The position numbers and the translations under genes are program-made. A stretch of DNA of 64,000 nt from contig NC_049979.1 in assembly GCF_000003815.2 (NCBI RefSeq), positions 10,455,381 to 10,519,380 of the forward strand. The letters run 5' to 3'. Positions 48,125-61,963 of this stretch are shown here, piece by piece; position 1 is the stretch's first letter; each line of letters starts with the position of its first letter. The notes below the pieces were generated by a model. That model worked only from the letters and a program-made list of their open reading frames with translations. It searched no databases and had not been told where the DNA came from. Source of the DNA: Branchiostoma floridae (lineage: Eukaryota > Chordata > Leptocardii > Amphioxiformes > Branchiostomatidae).

Positions 48125-51100
48125 TCATCTCTGCTTGTTGTCCAGAGTGTACTCCCACTGCTGGGAGACTCTGGTTTTGTCACACTGCTCGATGGTGACC
48201 CCCAGGCCCTGGGCAGCCTCCACACTGTCCAGACACAGTCCTGTTGCAATGTGCATGAGCAGGCGGTCCTGGCGTTTCCACCTCTGTAAACAAGAATCCG
48301 GTAACAGATACTTTATGGAGTGACCAAAAGGAAACACAGGCAAGGGAATCATCTTGCACATCATGTCAAAGGTCAGTAAAAGAAAGATCTAACTTCCATA
48401 CTTTCGAGTACTAAATGCTTATCTTCCTGTGATATTTAATCCTTATGTAAGTCTTGATTTTATCTGACAGATCTCCTTTATACACTTGAGATACATGAAA
48501 ATCAATACCCATAGCTAACAGTGAAAATTGCCAGTCTATAGTTGTCTAGATTGATATAACACAGCCTCTCCAGAGCATACAACCAGGTAATGTGTGACAT
48601 GACAGAGCACAATGGAGGTACAATATTCAGGAAACATGGAGAGAAATTAACTGTCCTGTCTCATTCTCCAGCAGACATCATACATCCCTGTAACAGTGCT
48701 GACAGACACATCGTCTACTCCATACATCCTGCTCCTGATGTGCTCTGAGAATTTTCTGTCGCCATGTTTATAAATTGCTTCATTACAAGTACCAGCAGGT
48801 CCTCCATGGCACTGCCTCTGTCAGGTATCAAGGCAATTATTCATGGAACATCACTTGTTGTAGAATGAGGTCTTAAGAAAAGTGGACTTGCATGTAGGTA
48901 CAAAACTGCTTTCCACTACTAATGACCTATGTCAGCAAAATTTACACATGCTGTGAAAGCGTATTTAACTTTCCCGATCTTGACATTTCAGACGCGTGGC
49001 AGATGACAATGACTGAATGTGGGTAGATTATGAAATCTATGGACAGAATTGCAATGCAAGCCTAGGCCTATAGGAATGTCATTCTGACATGATTCAATTT
49101 CCTGCTTGGCAACTTGTCAAACAGTTCCCAGTACATCAGATCTTGTTATCGCTGACAGGTCTATCAACAACCTCCCAGCAGATGACACCTACCATTTTGT
49201 TTTCTTGGATGTTACAGGTGATGAGGTACACCAGTGTTCCGGGGATGGCTGTGTCAGCCGCCAAGCACCACGACCACGACCCGTGCTGGATCATGTTACG
49301 TTTGGTCAAAGCCCATTGCTGCATGGAAAGATTACAAATCAACATGCTGTTAGACATATTAGATGGTTGGACATTTCAACTAGATAGATTACGTATTTTG
49401 CCAAGCACACGACTCACCCCTCATAGTACATGGGCATGTACATGTACAATGTATCTGTTATGGATCTGATGTGAAACCTTGCCTCAAGGCTTACATGTAT
49501 GTATAGGTATTTTGCAAAGCACACCTAGTCACCCCTACTCTCATACTAGTACAAGTGAATGTATCTGTTACTGACCTGACATGAAGCCATGCCTCGTGGC
49601 TCCATTATATTGCCAAGCACAGGTGTCACCCCTACTCTCGTTCTACTACATGTGCACTGCCAGTGGGAGTCAGACGCTTCACCAAACAGCCTCCTTGGTA
49701 GCGAAACGGACATGTTTTGAGTATCGCCCATTCACAAGTACCGGACCTGGACCTAATTCTCTGGACCTGAACCGTACCTGTACCTGAATTTTCTGTGCCG
49801 GTACCCACCCTAGTGCTTGTACATGTTTCTGTTACTGACCTGACGCGAGGCCATGCCACTACCAGGATGTAAGTTGCAGGCCTGCATGCCCACCGCACCA
49901 GGCGGCTTGTGCCCCAGTGTGTCCAGACACTGATCGGCCTGCTTCAGTTCGCCCCATTTCATGTTGCTGCCAGGAATGCTGTTTTCAAAAGAGACTTTTG
50001 GTTTAGACATGGCATAAAAGTATGTCCAATTATTTCACTATCATTGTATAGACAAGCATCCTATCACAAGGCTGCAATACACCACACACAATGTAGGCTA
50101 TAGACTAGCAGAGGAAGTATTTCAAATTTGCATACATTTTCTTAAAAGATATGGAATACTCCTGGACAGCCTGTTTAAAGCACTTCTCAAACTCACAGCC
50201 ATGCACAAGAAGAAAGAGGATATTTGCCTTGCATTAGTTGCCTTCCACATACTTCAACCATGCCCATTTTCCTTACATCTAACAGTATGTTCTGCATCCT
50301 TCATAGGATCTTTGACAGGCATGAACATATTATACAATAAATCATTTCTGCCAATGCAGCAACACCATCTTTTTATATGTACCACCATTAATGTTAGTAC
50401 AGTCCACCACCTGCACCTTAGTAATACAGTTATTTCCACATGCACATCACCACAGCCTTCCAAGCACCATTTCTCTGACCTGATATACATGTAGACAGAC
50501 TTTTGGTGGCTGTAAATTCCTGTCAGAGGAGGGCAAAATATTACATAATTTTGCTCTTATTTGTGATAGATACACATCATTTCAAACCTGTCAAGCAATG
50601 ATCTTTTGCATTCATTTTGTTTTCTTTGGTTTGTTTTTGTATTTGGAAAATTTACTGATAATCTTACAACACATGGTAGATTCCCCCTGTATAACTCATC
50701 AATGAACAAAGCAATACAATCTCACATTCTTTCTCCTTCAGCATGTATCAATTTTAAAATACTTGTGACCTAATGTCAATCAGCCTACTCACTGTACTAG
50801 CACAACAGTCCCAAATGCCCCACCTATTTGTGTCCCTTCAACCTTTGAAGAGGATTTAGAGCAAACAAAATTAAGTGTCAGAGACCACAGGTGTGGACAA
50901 TTTCCACTTGTTTATCCCCACACACAGACTACAAAGCTGGCATTGATTACAAAACAGTTGGATATAAGTGCATGGTAAGATGGGGCATTTTGATTTAGCA
51001 GTTCAATTAGTTCAACACTGAATTTGAATATTATACATTGTATCAGAAAACTGACTTTATCATCCTTTATATCTTAACTTCTACTTGACTTACTACAATG

Positions 51101-54100
51101 TATTCTACCTAATGATAGAGAGTAGAAATTGATTGGCTTACTCTTAGGAACTTGATAAATATTTAGTAAGTTGTTTGCACATGTTACTCTTTTCCTCTTG
51201 AAAATTGCATGTTTGTTGGGAATAATGTAAATTAGATCTATAGCAGCAGCATAATTCATGACCACACATTAGGGTCCACAAAAGGGGATGGGGCTGTCAA
51301 ATTTTCATGAGCCCCTTCTTATTTTCAATAAAGTAAAATTCCCATTTTATAGAGGCTGCTGCAATGACACACAAATGTTGCTCAAACACTTAAAACATGC
51401 ATGATATGCATTTGTAAAAGATGTTATGAAGAATACTAAATTTTATTTGGGTAAAGTTAAATTATTTGAAGGGTTGGTTGGATAAAGTTTAGTAGATTTT
51501 TGCTAAAGAAACATTTGCCACTACATGAAAAGATGTTATGAAACTACATCTTTTAAATAGGTCAACTACATATGCATTTACATGCAAATTCAGCTGATTT
51601 TTTTCACAACTGAGATTACAGGCTCAATTGGATTTGTAATGGACCAAAGTTGGTATTTGGCCACAAATTCAATTACATGTGTCCCTGTGGGTGGCATTTA
51701 TCCATCACCCTTATCCATGGTCCATCACCAATAGTTTATACAAGGTTGAGCCACGATTTCATGGCTGATCTACAGTCAACACTCATTAGTTTTAAGACCT
51801 CCCTTTGTTGGTAGTTTCCTGTCTCTTTGATTACTTAAGCCATTAGAAGAGTACTATTTCTGGTAAAAGAAAATACACATTCAGAACTTAATTGTTTACA
51901 GAGGCAGTGAACAAGCAATGGTGTTTGTTTGGGGTTAAAGCAACTCATAAAGACAAGGAGGACTTACTCAAGTTCTGGGTAGACATTTTCTAAGTACCAC
52001 TGGAAAGTCTTGCAGTTCAACTTCTCACGAAGTTCTTTTCTGCCTTGAATGCTGTTGAAAACAATGCCACAATTACTGTTAAAAACAACAGCATAGTGAA
52101 CAGGGTTGCCTCAAGGGCCCATCCTTCCATCCTGGGATGGAAATTTGCTTGTCAAGAAGGACAAAATTACACCACATTCGTCCAATTTATTTGAACTTCA
52201 TGACATGAAAATAAAGAAAACCTAAGTAATTTTCAAATTTTTCAGGAGCTTAAAATAACAGATTCAACAACAAAAATTGAACATGGACTCACAAACAATG
52301 AGTGTAACAGAAAACAAATTAAAGCTGGAGACAGTACAGAGACTGCTACAGACTATAGCAGAATTATCCATTTTCCATTTTACAGTTCATTTACTGGTAT
52401 CATGCATTGAGTTACATCTATAAATTATTTCAAAGGAGCAGCTGGATACATATGGGAACTTAAGCATGGCCATCAAGAAAAGTACAATATTAACTCTTTC
52501 ATTCAATAACAAGGTTTGCCCAAGATACTTTCAGCTACTAATCTCAATTCAGCTACCAATCCTGGTACCTCATTGCCACAGCTGGCATTTCATTTACTGA
52601 TACACCATCTTGGGTTTTGCATTGAACATTATGGCACTACTGAGTAACTTGTGCATTGCACGAAATATGAACACTTACTTTCCATATGGTTTACCCTTTG
52701 CTGAAGGCCTTGCAGCATAAAAGTTATTTTTATAATCGTCCATCCACACTTCAGCAGTGCGGCGTGTATTTCTGCGGGAAAGAGTTAAGAAACATCAAAG
52801 CTAGAATACAAAATGTCAAAAGAAATGTGGTAGATACACGTAATTTCAGACAATATTTGCAGTGCTACTATGTTTATGGTCACCCACAACTCATGACATT
52901 GCAAACGTATTATCCATCTTGCATAGCCTGAACTTAAAACACCACGGACCTCTTTGCCCCTCCTACCACAAAATTAAGTTCCCACAAACATAAATCAATT
53001 TACTTGACTAAATAACTGCATTATAATGACATGACAAAAGAAACATATGTCGATGAATGTTAGACATTCAGGTAATAAAAAATGACAAATAGCAGTTACT
53101 CAAGCGACTGGATATGATTTTCTTGCCATACCCAAAATCATATCCAGTTACTTGAGTAACTGCTATTTAGCAAAAGACAGGTGATTTCAAAAGCCATAAT
53201 ATGATGATTGCACTATACATACTTTATATATGTATTTGCATTTCCTTCTGGAAAGGTGTAGGGGTGTCTTTTTCTAAAAACATGTCCGACTCTGCTACAT
53301 GGAATGATCTCCAGACTGCCTCCACACATCCACACACGGAAAGAAATTTCTGAATCAGGGAAATTACACAAAACAGTTATTAAACAAAGAGGTCCTTTTT
53401 TTAGTTACAATGTAATGCTACATTGTACCACTAACAAGAATACATGTACACCAGAGGTCATGCTTTCTTTTTATGATGAGCATAGTAATAGAGTGTCAAA
53501 TGATAAATTAACATTGATACGTCGATGAAGGCTGATGATCTGGGTTGAACATTATGTAATTGTGTTACAAGATAAAATAAGGAACTGAATTAAGTCTCAG
53601 AAGAATCAGACAACAGATAAAGCACCCATCTTTTATAGACAGAGAAAAGATAGTGGATGCTGTATCAAATGTCTGACTCTTGGGAGAATTTATCAAGATG
53701 TTTGAGTTTTTTGTGCATTACATAAAATGGCATTGTGCTCAAGACAGTGTAATGAATGATAGATTCTGCGGAACTTGCTTGCAACATAATGAAACCATGA
53801 TAGCAACATTGTGCACAAGTAACAAACATTCCATTACAGTAACTGTATAAAGCCTTAACATTACGGGACCAACAGCAAAGGACAGGAGGTATAAGATATA
53901 ATCTGACAGTTTATTACTGCCATCAGAAAACCTTTACTAGAATCCATATTGGACTGATGGTGCACGCTATATTTTGAAATTTTGTCACAGCAGCCAAATC
54001 CATATTCCCACCTGTAATGTATAAGTCAAAGTCATATTGTGAAGTAAAAGTCAAATGGCAGACATAAAAGTCAAAGTACAAAAGTACCAAATGTTGAAAT

Positions 54101-56018
54101 GATTACAGGAGACCCTTGGGGACCCCAGCTGCAGAATTGAGCATGAACGTTAAAGTTCACCATCGTCCACTGGTGAAAGCCTGTCCTTGCTGAATAATGC
54201 AGGTGTTATTTGATTTCAACGTTTTACCTCTTCACTTTTCAGAGGACAATTGAGGTAATACAAACAGCATTACCATTGAAAATACATACTCATTTGATCC
54301 AGAAAGACTACTACCATCCATACATTTAACCAAATGATGCTTAGAGATCATGACTAATATCAATAATAACAGAGGAGAGAGGTCTTATATGGATTATATC
54401 TGTTGCCAATGCTTTCTTGATTACAGCTTTTACAAATGGTAATATAAAGGCTTTTGAGCATATTGATAACCCTGAAAATATTTCTGGGCTAACACATTGA
54501 GAAAATGTTGAGCTGGGCGAACCAGAAAAACAAATTTTCAAGTGACAGACAACAGGGTGACAACGAGTCTTTCATGCTTCAGCAAGATCAGATTAGATGT
54601 GACAAGAGGCAGAGATTCATTTGTTCCATTGCTGTTACCAAGACAATGTCTTATTCGCTGTCTGCTTATCTGCTTCCAGTAATGGACTGTGATTGAGTCT
54701 GTATGCTATCAGTAGTTATCAAAGTGTTCCCTGCAGAAATGGACATGTTTGAAGTTACAAACCGGTGTGTAATTTGTTTCCCGTCACTACTTGTCAGCAC
54801 AGAAAGTGCAGCTATTTGTTTCCAAGGCTTCTAGCTGACTAGAAATGGCAGAATGACTCTGTCTTGCAAAAGGATTTAGTAGTAGAACATCAAAGGTCAA
54901 ACAGGACCTCTTACTGAAACTCATGGTTAAGTGGCTGAAGCAGGGACAGAAAATTCCAGAACCAGCTCTGATAAGATATGGCTTCAAAAATAAATTTGCA
55001 TGCTTTTGGAAACTTGGAAACAGCCTAAAAGAAAACCGTATTTACAAGTGTGTGATTTCAGGCCAGTGTCAACATTATGCACATGTAACATCAACTCTTA
55101 CATTCCGCCAGATGCCATAATACTGCTACATAATAAAAATACATAACTTCAAAGTGATTGAAAGATACATGTATGAACCAATGCACCATCAGTAATTCCG
55201 AGTTACATTGACACTTTAGACATTTAGGTGGTCAAGACAATCTTGAGAAGCCCTCTTAACAATGTTTTTTTTTTACGTGGAAGTATTATGGCACCCAGTG
55301 GCATTATGAGAGTTGATGTTGTATCTCAGTCCTGCGTGTAGTTGGTCTAACACCAACAAAGTCCGACAAGTAAGGAAACATGTTGAAGCAGACTGCTCCA
55401 CCTACCAAAGTTCTCTCCTCCCCAGATGTCCATCATGGTGTCATACTTGCCCAGTTTGTTGAACCATGACTTGTCAATCACAAACAGGCCACCAGCAATC
55501 ATGGGTGTCCTGACAGGGGACATATCTTTGTTACTAAGTGTTTCTTTCTCAATCAACATCACCAACAAGGTGGCTAACAACAGGGCTGGGAAAGGCCAAA
55601 ATTTTAACCTCAATATTTTCACCTGTATACAGGACTTTAGCCAGCTCGAAATTTTTCTCCGTCAGCCAATTACAATCGTCGCGAAAACCGCGAAAATTAA
55701 TTAGAAGGACTGAACTGAGACCTTGAAAAACGGGTTTTAATGAGATTATCGTATGCGAAAGGGCGCCGACACACATTGTCAACAATCATAACAATAGCAA
55801 AACAAACAGTTTGTGGCTTTTACGGCCGTGGACAGCGTCCCCAAGCCGCCTGTAGCTTCCACCAAGGATTTTTGTCCGTCAAGGTTGACGGATTGGTTTT
55901 AAAATTTTTCCGTCAGACGCAGCAAAAACGGGCGCTGGCTAGAGCCCTGCCTGTATATGAATACAACCTATAAAAAGGATCAGAAAACAGTTATCATATC
56001 ATCATATGAAACGTTGAA

Positions 56019-56061
<43 letters not shown>

Positions 56062-59000
56062 ACATGTACATATATATTAAGATACACAATAAAAAAAGTT
56101 ACTCAAGGGACTTTGAGATCGGACACAACTTTGTCATGCATTATTAATATTGTTTTCTGCTCACATACATGTAGTGTGACAATTTGGCAGCATCTGTGCA
56201 TACAACTGTAGGTAAGTGGATTTTGATCTTACAGTTCACTTAAAAAATCTGTGGTATTTTCAAAGCATCTTACTTGATAGGTTCAGTTGGGTCTTTTCTT
56301 GAGGCCTTCTGAGCTTCTGACAGATGTTCCCACTTAAAATGCAGACTCCAGTCAAACCCTACAAATAGTCAATACATATTCGTGTACATGGGAAAGGACA
56401 AAGTCAAAGTACTTTTATTCAAGTTACTGTAAGAGTACAGCAAATGCTATCTCTTCCCTTTAACTTAATCTCCAAGCAGATCCTACGGTAGCATAAGATA
56501 GTATCAAAAGCTGGCAGAGGAGTAAAGCCGACTTAGGAGTGTGTTTTGCTACCGGGGAACCACATCCTATACTGTAAATGCAGAAATGTATGCGGTGGTT
56601 TTATATTCGTGTTTTTTTGCGGTGGCCACTTTACCGCAAACTTAAAACCATAGCGAACATTTTTCCATGGCTGTAAAAGACGACAGTGCATGTTGCCACA
56701 GTGACTGCAAACTTTAAACCACCGCAAACAGTCTTTTCTCCCGTGAAAATTAAATCCCTGTGAACTTAAATAAATTGTTAAATAAATAAATACAGTATGT
56801 GACAGCAATGTCAATGTGATAGAATGTCTCACCTCCCCTCAGTTCAGAAGAAGCACCAATGTACTGGAAGGTGTCCATGCTGATGACATCTATGATTGGG
56901 CTCACCACACGTGTGGGGTCCTAAGTAAAGATTTGTATAAGCACAGGGAGAACTTTCAAGGTGATGACACTCAAAGCTGACAAGGAGGTCTCACACACAG
57001 CTACCATGTGCCAAAGGAAAGGAATAACATGTTACCCTCTGTCACTCTTCGATATCACTGTACCAGTGTCCATAGCTTATTTTATGGTAGACCGGACTGT
57101 TGTTCCAGTTTTTGCATTCAAAGATTTAGGGAACGGCCACATTCGTTGCAGTAGGCTGTGACATAACCAACTGTCAACAAGGATCTAAAACAGCCTTTAC
57201 AATAAAAGATAACTTTGTGTGACACTTGTACGATCATCTCAAGAAGGCCCTTAATTTGCGATCTTAGAACAATCATACAAGGAATATTAAGAGGAGTACA
57301 GTCTATGCGGTGCTACAAAAAAAGGATGCAATGCCCTCTTTTTCCCATTGATGCCTTGGCTCATTTCCCAAAGTTTGCACCAACAAACTGCACTGGCAGT
57401 GCCTTTAAACCCAAAGTTCTCAGCCGCAGTGTTGAATGTGATGCGATCATCCTGACCTCCTTCACCCTCTGCAGCAGCGGTTGCAGCCAGTCCTTGTTAG
57501 CCTCACAGTGACTGTCCAGGAAGGTCAGCACGTCGGAGGTGGAGGCGTCTGCACCCTTCACACGAGATCTCATCAGTCCTGCAAAACAATAACATTGGCA
57601 GGAGGGGATGGGTGAGGGAGCAGCCAGGTCATGTATGTCATCATACTGGGCTAACTTAGAATGATAGACCTCCTTTGAGGTGAATATGGTATGGTGGTCC
57701 GAATTCAATTCAACCAGTAGGACACTGATGGAGTGTCTTGGCGAATTTACGATTGGTCATCAGTATTGATCCAGAAGAAGGCAACAGAGGTCATTGCAAA
57801 TTTCATCTGTATACCTTTGTGTTGGAAGAAAGTTAAAAATTGTACCATGACACTGAATCTTGTTCTAACTATCACATGAAGACCATAATCATAGTCTTTG
57901 CCAATATGTTTATGGTGCCATTTGTTTTGTTTTTTGTGGGCGGGATTGTTTGTTTGTTTGTTAGTGGAAAAGCAACTACCAAAGCTATGGATGGACAGTT
58001 ATGATACATTGCACATGTAATTAGGTGCCAGACACCAAGCGACTATCTACGGTACTGCAGGGGAACTTTTGGTTTTGATATTTCACGTTCTCGACATGCT
58101 AATTTTTGGGTAATAGATAGCTCATGTTATACATGTACATATTTTGTACTTAGAACTAAGATCTCACTTCAACCAGCCTTCCTTTGACTGGCAGCATTTA
58201 GACTGCAGATTTATATACCTTGACATGAAACTGTCCGACTGTGTGAATCTACTTTTCCTCTTTTTTTTAAAAAGTACTCACAAGTACTAGTCCTTCTCTT
58301 TGAAGTTGATAGCTTTCATATTCGATCTGGGCCTTTACAAAAGCATGTAAAATGGAACCTGTGCATCCCGGTAATGCATCAGGCTTAGTCTGTGCAGGGC
58401 TGTCTCAGCAGGATTACATCAAATAAAATCCTTTTAGGAGCAGCATAAATCTCACACAGAAAAGAACTCTGCCAGTAAATTGATTATGACTCAGAGGATG
58501 CCAGATCCATCTGCGTCATGATCATATTTCTGGCTCCGCTCCACTCACAGAAGGAAATCTGCATACAGATGGGCCCAGTGGAAGATAGTTAGGTGCAGAG
58601 TAATTAGACCTGCTGGAAATCCCAACCGATAATTAGATTTTCATGTCTGAGAAATAATGACTACCGTAACTAATGGGTTATCCTGCTGGTGAAGACAGGA
58701 GGAACTTCTAGAAGTACATGAAATTGATAATTATAGAGGTATAAAGACATGCCTTGAAAACAAGGGTTGGCTCAATCTGTTTATATATGTATATAAGTGA
58801 TACATCCTTTATACAAAATGTACTATTTATTGTGTTTTACCCTACACTGTCTATATCTAACCTCGTGGCACAGGACTGATGTAGTATAACGATCGGAAGC
58901 ATAGGCCACTTTATGAGGTACCCTATCAGACAGCTGATAATGGTTAATGACTCATCCTGACAGCTCACATATACATGTAATCACAAAGTCCTGGTGGACA

Positions 59001-61963
59001 TGACATGAATATGACATGGGACATGTAAACGTCTGCCACACACACACTCAATCACTACATCAAGCTCGCTTGGGACCATTTCATGACTTTGCCACAGGAG
59101 GACAAAATGCACCTATTTCCATATTCCTGACCTCAAGTGACAAGCATTTTACTGCATCTTCATCATATAGTCTACACTGTGCTTTGATGATGGGCTGTGA
59201 TGACTATCAACAGAAAATGAGAGTTGATAGTTTTCACTGATATGGGGTCAACCTCACAATATTGATGACATACATGTACTCATAATCTAGAAATGGAATA
59301 TAAAGAAAGTTGAAAGCTGATTCATTTGTAAGATTATTGCTTATTGGGAAATATTTTTTGGCTGGTGTGTTCCTTTTGTTTCTCAATCTTCTTCTTCTGT
59401 CTATAGCCAATCAGAGCTTAGGTTGGATGTTATCTGTTGTAAACAACCTCCTTGTTTAAATATGAGCAATTTGTTTTACTCCCACAACACTATAGGCTAA
59501 GCCTAATGGCAAAGTATGACTGTATTAATGACCAAAAATGAGTAGATGTAGGCTGGGTTTTCTTTCTGGTTTCTTTTCAATCACAAACAATATTACAGGG
59601 AGTGTAACTACCTTGACAAAAGACTACAGGGAAAACATTCTGCATTTTCACAAAAATATTGCCTTTCTAGCTTTTGTGACTTTGACTGAACTTTTCTACA
59701 CCCCTTGCAGATGAGACAGCAAAGAAAGTTGAGTTGTACTGAAGCTTAATAACTTGTCTTCAATAAGTTTTCTGTGACTTTGACTGACCTTCTCTGCGCT
59801 CGTTGCGGAGACAGCGGACCTTGGGGATGGCCGTCAGCTGCAGGCAGTCCTCCGCTGGGAGGGACAACATAGGACAGAAAATTAACAACCACCACATGAT
59901 GCTGAAATGAGGCAGTACGTCAAACTGACAAAGTAAGCTGTAAGTGAAGTTGTACACATGAAGCCTGTAAAGATGACACCAAGGACTTAGTGTCACTTTA
60001 ATGTCTGAAGGTGATCTATGGCTATCATAACATTGTGTTTTAAAGATTTAGACTTGGTGATAAAGCAAAGACTGATATGTGGACCCCCTCAGGTACAGAT
60101 TATCTCAATGTAGTAGAAATATCCTGTCCGTGTTAATGCAGCCATCACAAAATGGCCAGTTGGACTTTGATGTATGGGTTGATAGCTAGATATTGTATAT
60201 ATCTACTGATAGATATTCCAAACTTTCCTGTCTGCCTGTATGAGCACATCACTACATGGATGAAAGAGCAACACCCAAATCCCACGAGACATGCACATTA
60301 TGGTCATTGCTTTTCCTTGAAGGCAGCTTGAGGTCCGCTGTGGAACTGTAATCCCTGCAGCCCCACAAATGGCTCTGGAGAGGAATTTATGAGTGAAACC
60401 AATAGATTTGCTAACGTCCACAAAAAATGTCACCCAGTAATGGAAGGCCAGGTCCAGGTCCTGCAGCAACCTTACTTTTACCGGCTATTGATTGATGAGG
60501 GGTATACTTTCTGGCAAATCCTGATCCAAAGCAGAGGACGGACGAAGGTCGTGTAAAACATTCTGATTACATTACAGAACAGGTCCACAAATGGCTGTAC
60601 AGAGCATGGATCATCTGGCACACCAACATGCAGTACAGTTCTAATCAAGGAAGGACATGTCAATTCTAATTGTTGATGAGAAAAATGAAAGAGGATATGC
60701 CAAGAAACGTAGTGCACTTATGGCGTGGCATGCTTTGTGACCTCAAGATTACACTTTAAGTCCACACTTCAAGCATGAATAAACAAAATTCCAGGGCTGT
60801 TACCAAACTATCAACACATCCCAATGTTTGTGGCCTCTGCACAGTATCACTAGTGTACATATTGCAGGATGGGTCAGAACTGCAGCAATCATCATCTTTA
60901 TTTGCACCACTGACAATAAAAGATGATGTTTCAAGAGGTGGTCAGGTCGGGAATGGATATGATGTTTGATTTATATGAAAGGTTTTCTCATATTCTTTCC
61001 CTGATAGAGGCTTGAATGGCACCATCAATGGCCTTTCCTCTCAGGAGGCCCTGCATTTTTCAAGAGCTTGCTGCCCTTTGTGACATCTTAGATATTGGGC
61101 AATAATTTGTCTACATATCAATGTCCTTGCTCTTCAAAGGATGGAAAAAAATGTGGGGCTATATATATTGGGCAATCTCATAAAAACGAGTATATTATGA
61201 TATCAAAAACCTTTTCTTTGATCATTGTAACTGTCAAACAACCATTTGATGAATGTACATCTTTTACCAACGTACTCATTAACATAGCGGCTTTTTCATA
61301 AGTAAAACTACACCAAATGGACACTGAATTGATACTAGTTACTTTGGTACATTGTTAACTTACGATCATCACTGAAGTCATCCACAAGGACAATCTCTCG
61401 CACCAGGTTTGGAGGGCTTCTGTTCAGTACACTGTGTAAGACAGAAAGAGCAAGGTGAAAGATATCATGATACACCCATCTACCCAGGCACCCCAAAACA
61501 ATGCGATCCGCCTAACAGTTGAGATACAACCCCATATATCATCCAGAGTAAAAACAGTATACCCAAACCAGTACCTCCAACTTCATGGAGGTAAAACAAG
61601 TCAAGGCCTTCCAAGGCAGCAGTTCTGGTATGCTAAAAAGAGTACTTAAAGCTCAACAACATAGGGATCTGGATGATTTGGCCCTTTACAAACTTTGCCC
61701 AGTCAACCTTGCCCAACACCCTGGACAACTTGCCAGGGTTAGGGTTTAGGTTTGGGGTGTTTGGACAAGTTGACCAGCATGTTGGTCTGAGTTGGTCTGA
61801 TTAGCCATAGGCCGAGTTGGTAATAGAAGAGCCAAAGAGTCTGACATCCTACAATTCATACCTAGTGATGGTCCTGAGGAGGGCAGATCTGGCCTCGTTG
61901 TGAAAGGTGATGATGACACTGGTCTGGGGCAGGGAGGAGGCATCATACTCCAAGGCCGAGCAC
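48125..61963 (-). CDS. GALNT14/16: Polypeptide GalNAc-transferase, GALNT14/16 group, 5' end missing
   Basis: Thirteen minus-strand exons join in phase to 453 residues plus TGA: 61963-61862, 61431-61364, 59854-59789, 57578-57457, 56920-56833, 56358-56274, 55509-55406, 53349-53223, 52771-52679, 52051-51968, 49978-49840, 49318-49193, 48283-48125. The cytoplasmic tail, signal anchor and stem lie beyond 64000. The enzyme transfers GalNAc from UDP-GalNAc to Ser/Thr in the Golgi. Visible motifs are [28 protein letters not shown], the DxH metal site in [48 protein letters not shown] and [19 protein letters not shown]. The lectin part has three repeats, starting CLDTLGH, CLAADTA and CLDSVEA, with QW-type ends. 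Catalytic motifs (FDWSLHF, NANTYIKNT, DWLQPLL) are closer to GALNT14/16 than to GALNT2, and it is probably the single pre-duplication orthologue of both. Confidence 0.92.
49400..49620 (-). repeat. Duplicated splice-donor segments in a GALNT lectin intron
   Basis: The real exon end ATGGCCTCGCGTCAG|GTCAG (donor at 49839) recurs downstream in the intron as ATGGCTTCATGTCAG|GTCAG (about 49580) and in decayed form near 49470. They are separated by repeats of a GCCAAGCACA..TCACCCCT segment (about 49400, 49514 and 49612). These look like local tandem duplications of the exon-intron junction, now pseudo-exons. Confidence 0.6.
53087..53168. repeat. Near-perfect 35-bp hairpin
   Basis: Arms at 53087-53121 and 53134-53168 (AAATAGCAGTTACTCAAGCG.. 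and its inverse) differ at two positions around a 12-nt loop. It lies in a GALNT intron. It could be a palindromic MITE or a transcribed hairpin. Confidence 0.85.
55630..55949. mobile_element. hAT-type MITE with perfect 8-bp target duplication
   Basis: The ends CAGGACTTTAGCCAGC and (reversed) CAGGGCTCTAGCCAGC are flanked by CCTGTATA on both sides (55622-55629 and 55950-55957). Length 320 bp, non-coding, in the GALNT intron just upstream of the WGGEN exon. Part of the interior matches 19140-19240. Confidence 0.9.
56022..56058. repeat. (AT)n microsatellite
   Basis: About 18 AT dinucleotides in a GALNT intron. Confidence 0.95.
56572..56795. mobile_element. TA-flanked foldback MITE
   Basis: The ends CTGTAAATGCAG and (reversed) CTGTATTTATTT are flanked by TA on both sides. 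Subterminal GCGGTGGTTT and AAACCACCGC form inverted repeats. It fits a Tc1/mariner-type MITE and sits directly before the 56833-56920 exon of the GALNT gene. Confidence 0.6.

Noticed and set aside
49216..49318. GALNT exon ending at the nearer donor CCT|GTAACA (49216)
   Set aside because: Joining it to the last exon would create an immediate stop. The donor after ATG (49193) closes the frame and gives a lectin spacing that fits the family.
53304..53528. Plus-strand 74-codon frame across the GALNT exon at 53223-53349
   Set aside because: It is antisense to a verified exon and lacks any similarity of its own.
61730..61770. Telomere-like GGGTTAGGGTTTAGG sequence
   Set aside because: Only two imperfect units are present within unique intron sequence, too few for an interstitial telomere array.
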